Source: Schistosoma haematobium (lineage: Eukaryota; Platyhelminthes; Trematoda; Strigeidida; Schistosomatidae). Taken from it: DNA of 64,000 bases. This document shows positions 50,701 through 62,678 of the stretch, piece by piece. Positions within the stretch are counted from its first letter, which is position 1; each line of letters opens with the position of its first letter. The position numbers and the translations under genes were made by a program. The stretch is taken from contig NC_067197.1 in the NCBI RefSeq assembly GCF_000699445.3, forward strand, positions 22,737,809 to 22,801,808. Reading direction: 5' to 3'. The notes beneath the pieces are model-generated. The model had not been told where the DNA came from. It saw only the letters and a list, made by a program, of their open reading frames with translations, and made no database searches.

Positions 50701-53700
50701 ACATACTAAACTCAATAGATGAATGGGAAAAAGTCAACCTTTGATAGACAATGTTTTTTTTTAAAGAAAAAAAAAATAATTGTTATTGTATTAACACAAA
50801 CAAGAAAAGAGCGCAAAACAGAGAAAACCGAATCCCTCAAGAATGGAATTTTTAACAAATGTTGAACCCTGTGAAACCTCAATATGAACATCGGAATGAT
50901 TTGATAATATTATCAGTAATATAAATTTCTATTTTTTTCTAAATTATCACATGTACTTTAGATGAAACACTACTTCGGGTATATCTGATGAGAAATTCGT
51001 ATGTTTACTAATTTTACAACCATTTTGAATTAGTGATATATATCGCGTAAGTCTCTTTGGTACACCACATTAACTCTTATGATGAAAGTTAATGTTGAGT
51101 AAATTATTTTACTATTTCAACGTGACATAAAAAAGTGAGAATAAAACTTTAGAAGATAATCTACTGAACTTTTATCTACAAATCAGTATGTTCTCAATAT
51201 TGTGCGACCATCCCTCATTCATTAAAGTGAATAACTGTCTCACATCAGTCATGGTTTAATTTCACGAGTCATAGCTTCTCAATAGAACTCTAGTAATCGG
51301 ATCTGAAAGTTATTCATCAGTGTGCATATGATTATTATTTATACAAGAATTTTGTGGAGATTATTGGATTTTCTTAGTTTACATGAGAGACTGATCTTGG
51401 CAAAGCAACCACTGAAAACCAGACAAAGCTGGACGGCTGTTTTGTACTGGTAGAATTACTAATTTGAATTAAATTTGTGAAATCGTAGAGACAATTTCTA
51501 ATAAAAATTATAATGATACCGATTCTAGAGTTGGGACAATGTGAATTCATAAGTATCAGTGACGGTTTTTGCCTAGTTAAGGTATTAATGTCAAAATGTT
51601 CAAAGTTAAATCACAAAAGTGAGCTTTAAAAAGTTTCAGAGCAAGGTGTACGGTTAAGCGAAATGGAAATGGACATTTTCGGTTAACTACTTTCAATAAA
51701 TGAATGAATTTGATAAAACTCGGATGTTCTGTGTCTATCACTATCCTACGAATTGCAATGATAAACAACAATTAGCGAGATTATTCCTTTAAAACCCAGT
51801 GGATGTCCCACATTTATCAGCCTTCCTTATGTACACATGAATTTTTCATAGTCGTTGTCAGAGGAATAAGGGACTAATGCACGTTTAACTGAATCGTAAA
51901 CCATATGACGCTGTAAAATGTAAATTATCTATACGCTCTTCTTTTCAGTGATAAAATTACTCCTTTATCTACTTCACCTTCACGAAATATCAGTCAGTCA
52001 AGCGCAACGTAGAACATGGTAACTAAGTACAAAAAATGGATCCACCTTTGTCATTACAAACGATTTTGGGCCATCCCACTCAAAGTCTTTAACCATAGGT
52101 TACTATGATCATAAGGACCTCAACGAGGTAGTCTGCACCTAATTATACGACTCAGTTCATCATCCAGTGATTTAATGGATTGATACCATGTCATGGTTTT
52201 GTCACCTTTAGCTTTCTTCCGACGTACTCCTACACTAGATAAGATAGAGCGTCAAGGTAGGCGACGAGCATAACACATGTCGCAACTACCGTAATTGATG
52301 AAAACTCATTGCCTCATCAATCGATTTTCCATCTTTGCCTATTACCCTATCCCTTCATTTCTACTATTACTATACATCATAACAAATCTTTTTGAATGTT
52401 AGATAATTGGGAAACCAGGTAAATTGTGTTGAAATTCTCAAATAGTCTATTTTTATGAAGTAAAAATGAATTCGTTTCTTCAAATTTATGAAAAGGGCTT
52501 CATTAAAATAAAAGATTGGTTGTTTTTTGTTTGCTAAATTTATTTATCGTTGGATTTCAGTTTGATTTTTAATATGTATTATGTCATTCCGTGAAGACTA
52601 ACGGACAATCTAAGAACGTCTTTAATGCAATTGAAATATGACAGAAGCAAGATGATGACCAAATAATTTATTTCTAGTAACACTTAGTTTAAGAATACAG
52701 GGTTTACTAGTTTGATGTGTTGAATAGATCAACCTCAACCACGAAAAGAAGCAAATTTCAGGGAATAAAATGAATCTGAAAAGAAAGATATATCATCTTT
52801 ATAGTTAACACTAGGGATTGATCTTATTTAAGCAATCATTAAAACCAGAAAGTTGTGGACAGCTGTCTGATCCTAGTGTAGGACTCCTCGATGCTTACTG
52901 TCGAAGACACCCTTGAGGATCAAGCCTAGAGCCATAAGATCTTGCATGGAACCCTTTACCTTTAAGCCAGTGAGCTGACACTCAGTGGATTTCATGTCTA
53001 AATATATAATGAATTTGCAATATTCCACAAACACCTGATGTTATCGGTGGTTGACTATCTCATCTGTCCATGATTTTACCAATAAAATCTAATGATTATC
53101 ACAATCAGTAACTGAAACAATTTACGTGTAAATACTTGTGGTGCCAGTTTTGATTTTTTCTAATTGTTTAAATATTTTTCTTGATACACATTAAAATATT
53201 ATTGATCTAAGTGTTACAATTATTTTGAGAGTATAAGGAAACAAAGTTTGTAAACTCCTTATAAGAAATTCTGAGATTATATTTTATCATCTCCAAATAA
53301 ATGTAAAGCCCTCTTTTTTGAAAGAAAAATGATTGACAGTTGGTGGGTAAACTATTTCTTTATTTAGTCTATGTGAAATAAAAAATGACTGAATTGATTT
53401 TTATTATTTTGGCGTTCATCTAGCCTTTCTCCAGTACATAAATTTCTTCATTTAAGAAAACTGTTATAAAAGTAAACTGGATAAAATGTAGTCTAAAATG
53501 GTTTACCTCAAATATGTACACTTCAAATCTATGTCTGGATGAAAAATCAATCAATTATAATTACAGGTTATGATTCAACCAAATGAAAGTAATTATTCAT
53601 TTAAATTCCAATGTGATTGTATTATATTATGAAGTGGTGGGATAATATGTAACTAGGACACTAATACCCATCAAGAACTAAATAAATGAGAAATTGCAGT

Positions 53701-56700
53701 GAATTTTAAAAATATATGAAATATACAGGTATTTAACCAATGATGACTTTATACTGTTATACTTGTTTATTTGAAGTAAATTATGACCAATGTTGCGCTT
53801 AGAAAGTAGTGAGTCGTTAGTTATAACTGTAAAGCGATGTCAAACAGAACGTACAATCCATACCCATTAAACTTTGATTTAATCAACGTGATATACTATC
53901 TGAAATATGTCCAAGTCTTGAACCAGCCTAAAAACGTGTCAAATAAAGGGTATTACATCAATCATGAAAGTTTCTTATAGAAGATAAATAACTACAGTGA
54001 CTATTGAAATTTATGAATAGATGTTCAAGAAATGTTGAACACGTCATAAGATATTTCAGATAATATAACTCTAGGTAATGTTGTGAAAATATGACTTCAT
54101 AATTGCCTTTAATGATATTCTTTATGCTCAATTTATTATCGTCGCTAGTACCATAGATTCCATAAGTTATTGATATTTTGTGAAATATTGCATGTTGTTT
54201 TTGTTAGGTATGCAGAGAAATATGCCAATAATTATCGTGTTAAGTCGAATGGTGTCCTTGAACGTTAAATGGACATTTCCCATTGGTCGATGTTTGTTTT
54301 ACTTGTTAAATATTGTGTAAATGTTGTTTTCTACTTTATGGTACAATGTGGTTTGTTTGGTTAGTATATAAATAGAGTATGTCTGAAATACAATGATTCA
54401 TAACTCAGAGACTGTGACTTGCGTTCTGGACTCAACTGGCTGGGTTAGACAGGGAAGCAGGGCCAGTCAGGGCAATAGGTCGTCCTTACGTGTTTTCCGT
54501 GTCACTGTAATCGATCGATATAAACGCTGTTTATCATAACCTGCAGTCCACACGTTACAACAGTTTTTAAATGTATAGACTAAAATCAATTAGCTGCTGC
54601 TTGCCTCTCTTTTTAACTTCATTTCTTAGAAGGAAACACTCTACGGAATTCTGGAAATAATACTTTTATCTCCATATCACCAACTTAATAACTTTTAAAG
54701 ATCATAAGACACACATCTGTTACTGTATCCTGTTTGTGGCCAGAAATACAACTTAAAAGATGAATTAAAATATATTACATACATTCGGGCAATGTGCAAT
54801 TTGAAGAACGATACTATGTGACCGTCATCGATGACAGCTAATAGTGCATATCATTCTATGTACAGATTAATATTACTGTTATTATTTTAAGTATTACTAC
54901 TTTCATTTTAAGAAGACATACTAAGTAGAAAAGATCAATTCTTTCTTTAACCAATGATGAACTGAATGTAACGAATAGAATCTGAAATGAAATCGAGAGT
55001 TAGTTTTGCTGATAAGTCAAAAACTACACAACGTTTCCCGACTTCCCGCATTTATCCAGCTAACATCAGCTCATGATGAAAACTCTCTATATTCGAAACT
55101 AATAATGATCTTGCAAAAACTTAAGGAAATAAAAAAGTCAACTCGGTTAAACTAAATATCAAAATTGAAAATCCAATTGTTTTTCTTTCTTTTACAAAAA
55201 ATCAGACGAGAGAAAAGATAAGTTTAAATATTTAAAATGACCATACATGAATAAAATATTTCTTTAATTACTAAGTTACGAAAATGTTTTTAACTTATTA
55301 TGTAAAATTAATGTGAACAAACAACTGTTTCGCTTTTTACTTTCAGTATACAGTCCGACATACATAAACTAGTATAATCATATATATATATATATATAAC
55401 AATTATTCTAACAGTACCACAATTCTTATTACATTCTAGCCATTAAAAACATAATTCACTGGGTTTTGTATGCTTGTATTTCCCCATTGTTGTTTAAGAC
55501 TGCAATTGATCAGTCTCTTGTTGGCAAATGTGTATCCTGTGCAAACTACCTCGATATTGCCTTAAGTCACAACCTTTATAAACAAGAATGGATAGTAGCT
55601 AGCAGTGGAATCCAGGATGCGCATTTCGTCTTATTTGGGACTTGTCAGCTGGATGTACCTGCATCCTAGAGTTGATGTTCACACCAGGACTCGAACAAGA
55701 GGTTGATCAAGTGCAGTCCTAAACAACAGTGAGAAGGTAGAAGCAAACAATACCAAGTGAATTAAACTTCATCCCATTGCACAAACACATGGCTATCAGG
55801 ATTCATTAGCTAAGTAGACAACGCGATGCGTTTAAAGCAAAAGGTACTGAGCTCGAGTCCCGGAGTGAAAATTAACTCAGGTGCAGGTACATCCAGCTGA
55901 TGATTCCCAAATAGGACGAAGAGCGGGTCCTCGATTCCACTACTAGCAACTATCCATCTTTACTTATTAAAAACATAATTTTAAAATATTACGCCTGTTA
56001 ATTTTGCGACATTATATTATATAGGATTGATATATATTCATCCAAAATAAACTTAAACGGATATTTAAGTTTATTAAAACAAACTAACATGAATGTGATT
56101 AGGTGAACTTAGTTTTACTATTCCGGTGAGTCATTCGTAATATTAACAATGATTAAATTTGTAATATGAATGAAGAAGTTTTAAAGGTTCTATCACCAAT
56201 AAATTATATATATATATATTCCGAGAGACAAACGGTAACTTTACGTTTCGGATTATGATATTCACGAGAGTGATATTCAACGTTACTGAACAATTTTACA
56301 AAAATCATATGCTTTTCAGGTAAATATAGAGTATAGGGACAAAATTTCAAAAACCATAACATTATTTACAGCTAGTTCTCACACAATCGCATAACACCAA
56401 TTGTAAATGGATAACTCAGGTAAAACAAAACAATATTGTTGTAAAGTTTGAACAGGTTTTACATGACTAGTGAATCTAATAACGTCTTATACAAGTTATT
56501 GTGTATGTAAATCGAAAAATACAACAACATATAAATTCATTCTTATGGATACAGATGGTTTGAATTCACGACCAATAATAGGAACTCAATAAGTTTTTAA
56601 AAATCTCCACATTGTTCCTTGTTAGGGTTGTAATTTTCATCATGAACTAACATACGATGTGATGTAAAAGTGTTTTGTAGTCAATTAGATCAATGAATTT

Positions 56701-59700
56701 TCATTATAAATACAAGAGTCACCATCTATTTAGTTTGTCCATAAAATAGAGTGACACCATGTTACGGTAGGAATTTAGTGATAGAGTTGATTTCCCTGTT
56801 ATATACAATCGACGGATACCAAAGTAAAGATTTGTTACATTAAGCATTATCCTTTTTACAGTATGGTAACTTTCCTTTATGACTTTAAACATCTTGCGAA
56901 GTATACAAATATATGTCTACTACTTCTTATACCGAAAACTCGCGTTCTTGTTTCTGGTTAGCTCCTCCCTGTGCTATAATTTTGCCTTTTTTTCGTTTAC
57001 TGTTCTATCGTTCAGTTTAAAGGATATTATTTTAATTAAACTGTCTAAATTCCTTTGGATCGCAATTAAACTTCTTTGACTTTTACCTAGTGACAACTAA
57101 ACCAAGAGAATAGATACAACTATCGACCATACTTCTTTAAAGCATCAAATGTTTTGCCAGATAACAGTGTGAATGGAAGGTATATAAATAATTGCGAATC
57201 GATTGAAGTTAGACATGTAAATGTTAGGATACTAACTTAGTAATATAAAGGACAAACGATGGCCTAGGTTTGATTCCCCGTGTTATTGTATTTATGTACT
57301 GTTGAGGAGTACTACACTTTTATACTGCTTTCTGGTTTTCAATGGTTATTTAACATAGATCAATCAGTTATGTAAGCTATAAACTTCAACAATTTACGCA
57401 AACCCATGATACATATAAGTTTTTATTTGCTGAAATTCCCTAAACGTGACACACACTACAAAAGTAATAACATATTATCGATGTTTCCTAAACAAAAACT
57501 ACCTGAAACATAGAATCATGAGAACATAACATAATTAATCTTCTACTTAACGACTGGCTGAGAAACTTTTCAATATAAATAGTTAGATAACATAATAAAG
57601 TGAGTGATAATACACCATACTAACCATTGATTTTCTAAATGTTACTCATACCTTAAATTATTTTTATTTCAGGAAATAATTCCGAAGGTAACAATAAATA
57701 GTCAAAACATTTCTATTCAATTAAACAATAAAACAATCATTATCATTATAAATAATTGGCATATTAATGAATGTTAGATAAATTCAAAAGAATGGTGTAC
57801 AATTTACCGGCGCTTTGGTGGGATATTTCTTGCTTCTAAAATTGATAATTTTAAGGAATTTTCCAGATGATATTCATTCTCCAAATTGGGTTTTGCTGTC
57901 CTTCGAAGACTGAAATTAAAATTTAAAAAATATGTTAAATGAGAATGAAATCATAATTTATCGTTCCTTAATTACCGCTAGATGTATTAGAAATTTGCTA
58001 CACAAATACAGCATTAGTCTGGTAAACGAACTATTTCGGATAAGAAAAATACTAGAAAATAACATATTCATGTGAAATATTACGACTAATACTCATCAAT
58101 AAAACGTACTAAATTAAGATTATTTTCATACGCATAAAGTCTTTTTCAGAGAGCTTAAGAATGTATGGGAAGAAACTTGATTGACTGATTTTAACAATCA
58201 GGTTCCGATTATTGTAGAATCAAAATAGAAGTTAGCGATATAAAAGTTCGTATTCAAAAATATATTTAAAAAACTCATTTCTATGTAAGCACTAGTGATA
58301 GAGTCTGACTATTTACATCAAAATATAAGGTCTAAGATGGTGAAGATTTGCAGTACAGGTGGAGTTTTGTTTTTCAGAATAAGTTCTGTTCGAACCTGCT
58401 GTGTTTTAGCTCAACATTAACACTCACCAACAACCTAGCCACTACTTTAAATCGCACAGAACCTATACCATAGCTCTTGCTGTCAGGGAATAAATGTCAG
58501 AAAACGTATAATTTTAGGAGAATGTAAATAAAGATTCCCTCCAAAAGGATCCGGTTTTCATTGAGGTACTTAAACAGCTCCTTCTGAATAATCTTTTCCA
58601 AAATTTTAACAACCACACTAGTCAGGCTAACGGGGCGGTAATTCTCAGGTTTATGTTTCGTACCTGTTTTGAAGACAGGACTTACTATGGCGTTGTTCCA
58701 GTCTTTTGGTAAACGACCCCGCGTTACGGATAGATTAAAAAATATACTTAAAGGGTTCGCAACGAAGTTAGATAATTCCTTCAGTAGCCCAGGATGCAAT
58801 TCATCGGGCCCCGTGGATTTACCTATGTCAAGCTTATTTAGTAGACCAAAGACATCGAGTTCTTTAATGGTCACGCTCTCCAGTGTATGTGTGAGGGGAT
58901 TTGTATGCGCTGACGGGAAGGGTGCTAAAGTGGTTCGAGAACACTTGAGCCTTACCAAAGTCTTCCTCCACTAATGATTCGGCAGTACTGTCTCCTCATA
59001 GTGCAGGAGTATTTCCTCTTCTTTTTGTCCCTTGGTTTATATAGGAATACAAGCGTTTAGGACATTTTATGGATTCCTTAACAATTTTTTCTTCGTACAA
59101 CTTTCTAGACTTACGGAGGGTCGAGGCACAGGTATTCCGAGCTTTTCGATACTGAGATTTTGTCTCATCGGTCCCCAGTAACCTAAATCTATCTCACATT
59201 TTTCTTCTCTTACGGAGAAGGATGCGAACCTCCCTTCTGAACCATGGTGGAGAGTTTCTCGGCCCCCTTGGTATAGTCCAATGGATGTAGGGTGCGGTAA
59301 CTTTTAAGTATGAATTTCGAAATGCGTCCCGAGCCGTTTCAATTGAGGACTCTGGGTCTATTGTCCAGTCTACCAACGATGCTAAGTGCATGATCTCTGG
59401 TATGTTTGCTTTCCAGACGTTAGGTCTGGATTGGGTTGACGCGTGCTGGTGCATGACAGTTATATGGAAGTCAAACGTTAAAACTGCGTGATCACTTTTA
59501 CCTAGGGGTGACATGTAATGGAGGTTCGCAACGTCATCCTCATAGTGAGTCAATATGAGATCTAGTAAGGATGATTCAGAGTCCGGGTCGTACCTAGTCG
59601 CTTCTTTCACATATTGCACTAGGGCACATGTGATAACCGCATCAACTAGTTCCTGCTCCAAGGAATTATCCGGCGATTCAGTTTGCAGATTTTCCCAGTC

Positions 59701-61857
59701 TACCATAGTTGCATTAAATTCCTCTTGGATTAGACATCGACCACTTTGTGACCAAGTATTGAGACTGCTTAGCAGGACCTCATTTACCTCACAGTTTGGA
59801 CTGTGATAGATCAAACTAATCAACAGCTCTTGTCCCTTGAATTTCAAGCGGCGACTAACTAATTCACACGTCCCACTCTCATGGGATACACTGTCGATAA
59901 TGGCGAATGGGGTAGAATTCCTAATGAATAGAGCTACTCCCCCTTCTTTACGCTTTTGTATTCTGTCGGCTCTTACTAACGTAAAACCCTCGAAATCAAG
60001 TTCCATACTATCTATAGCCTGTGTCAGCCACGTTTCTGTAACTGCGATTATGTCTGGCTTTGTAGAGTCAATCTGTACACAAAGTTCCGATCGCTTATTG
60101 AGTATTCTTCAGGTATTAGTGTAACAGATTCGAAGCCTATTTAAGTGGCTTCATGTTTTACCCAGGGTGGCTTCGGCATCGTTCTCCGTCGAAGCCTTAC
60201 AACCCGGAAATTTACAAATTTTATGTCCTTTTCGCCAGCGTCTAACCTAAGTTATAGTTCTTTTTCGGCTTCCCGTCTTTTTACACGGTCTGCCAGAGGC
60301 AATTCCTAACGGATAAAAACTCCTGAATCCTTTAATTTATGTCCATTCTGTAAAATCAAGTCGCGTTCATTCGGAGATTTGAATACTACTTTAAGCAATC
60401 TGGATTGATTAGGCTTCAAGTTCGCTAGATTACCTAGTCTGTACACCTTTAGCAAGATGACTCCGGAGATATTTTGAGGTATGAGTTGGTTAAGTACCTG
60501 TTTTATCAGCACAATGTTATGCTCAAAACGAGTTTTTGCTTCAGAGCTTTCACTCTCCTTAATTCTATGAAAAATAACTGATCTGTCACTGTGATCAGCC
60601 TTTGATTTCTCGACTACTTTTACGAGGGCAGGATTCCCTTTTAAATCGCTATGTTGTTTCTTCCTTACAACCTGTACCCATTCGTCACCGTCGCTTGGAG
60701 AAGCAACCACATTCACATCAAACATATTGTGGGATTCCGGAGGGTTGTCGACGACTGGGGAGGTCAGGTTATGTTTCCCGCTGGAAATCGACCGAGCCTT
60801 GCGACTGCGGCTTCTAGGCGTTAAATGCTGGATACCATTTAGAAGACGGGGGAAAGAAGAAACTTCTTTTCTTGAGCTTTGAGTTAAGACAGACTTCTTT
60901 GAAGACTGTTTTTCCACCTTTAGTCGGTGTGAGTCAGTTGTTTTCGAACTCACCTGAGTTTGCTTCACACCAATTTGCGTGTCGACAGAGCGATTACTGT
61001 CCGATGTGTCCCGACCACGCTTGCCAAAACACTTTTTTGCAGCATTTACCGATGAGATGGCCTCGGTTAGCAAGCTGTTTGCATCCGAACAGCACTGTTG
61101 ACAAAGCCATACGCAACTGTTTTTACTGAACCGTTTGAAAGCTGCAGGCGTTAAATTCGTTCAAACTTCGTGGTACCAGCCTTTGCACTCATTGCACTGT
61201 ATGCCGCTTTCAACGAAATAACGACAGCCCGGACATTGGGAATCGCTTTTTTGCACTGTCCAGTCATTAAACAGGGTTTTTTTAAAAAAGAACTAGATGC
61301 AATAATACTAAGAGACAAAAATGATCTATGACCAAAAAAAGTGGAAAACTGTAGATTGTTAGAACCAAAAGTACTAACAGATACAATAGAAAACAAAGTA
61401 TTCAAAAGTACCGACGACAAATTAATTTAGATGTAATTTTATTATTCATTTCAACTAGTTTTGTATATTCACAAATATTTGGATAAACATATATATTTGT
61501 GAATAGTTTACGACAAACAACATGAAACTTTCGAAAGATGAACTATCCCTTCTACCACTTTTTTATGTTTCTTCTTTACCGGTTAACAACAACAATAACA
61601 AAGTAAATAAATAATGGATGTACTACATACAAACAGGATATAGTTTAAATGACCCGAGGATTCATCTATAAATATATTCATATGTAGTCATATATATATA
61701 TATATATATGGATGCATATGTGCCTACATGTTTCAATATATTATCCGTGTGCAGTTTTCACTTCAAGGTCAGTGAACAATTTGGTCATTGATCGACATTT
61801 AAGAATGAAAAAAATTGATCATGTGTTTAACAGTAATGAATCCAAAAGAATGGATGT

Positions 61858-61908
<51 letters not shown>

Positions 61909-62626
61909 AGAGTGAAGACCGTATAACATGATCACAACAGGAATCCTTGAATGAAAACGAAACAAGTAATTGTTTGAAATTCTGTACAATGATTTCAAGA
62001 ATTACTATAGATAATTTATATTATTTAGTAACTAAACATTAATGGATACACTCAATATCTTGATTGATACAATTTACTGTCAAAATTGAAATATATTTGA
62101 ATAAGAAATTTTGACTGTTACAGAATTCAAACCGTCAATATATAGAAATAAACTACTTTAAGACATAAGCTATAAAAGATCAAGTGGATTAGAAATTAAA
62201 TTAAGAAGACTAAAATATACAGATTTTAAAAATAATAAACCCAGAATTCTAGAAATTACTAGTTAGGACTTAAAATGTATCCCATCAAATATTTCATCTA
62301 TGTGTAATCTACCTAGAATGAAAGTGATGTCATTCATTCAAATCCACGTCAAGATAACAGCTTCATGAAAAAAATTTTTACACTACTGTGGTCTAATTAG
62401 ATTTTATGAATTTTAAAAAGCCTGTCGATTCCATCCTTAACAGCATTAAAAAATTTTTAAATATTTGTAAACAGTTAAGCATTAATGTTATTTATAAGAC
62501 GTGAAAAAACATTTAATGCGCTCGTAAAGCTAGCTCAAGTTCTATGTCCTCCACTATTAACTCAATTAAGTAGACTTAGACTATTTGTAATAGCATGAAC
62601 GAGTCTATCTACCAGGGCAAATAAAG

Positions 62627-62678
<52 letters not shown>

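Larger units (their letters stand above)
50322..57807 (-). other. Intron 2 (between exons 2 and 3)
   Basis: 7,486 bases. Contents: SINE remnants (51255-51450, 52814-53080, 57225-57375), an RTE family B piece (51991-52365), a solo-LTR-like segment (54238-54561), the palindrome/Sm-alpha composite (55478-55972) and short (TA)n runs at 55379-55399 and 56204-56219. I see nothing in 50330-51250, 53080-54230 and 56220-57220. Confidence 0.8.
58545..61270 (-). mobile_element. CR1-clade LINE (SR1/Perere-like), 3'-truncated and decayed
   Basis: About 2.7 kb, GC-richer than its flanks. In minus-strand order it has an ORF1 with a PHD-type zinc finger, an endonuclease and the N-terminal part of the reverse transcriptase, which stops abruptly near 58545. 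Several stop codons interrupt it. The loss of the 3' end is unusual, since LINEs normally lose the 5' end. Confidence 0.8.

Noticed and set aside
61712..61915. Open frame ending in an Ile-Tyr repeat (also 62627-62836)
   Set aside because: Created by (TA)n microsatellites; not coding.
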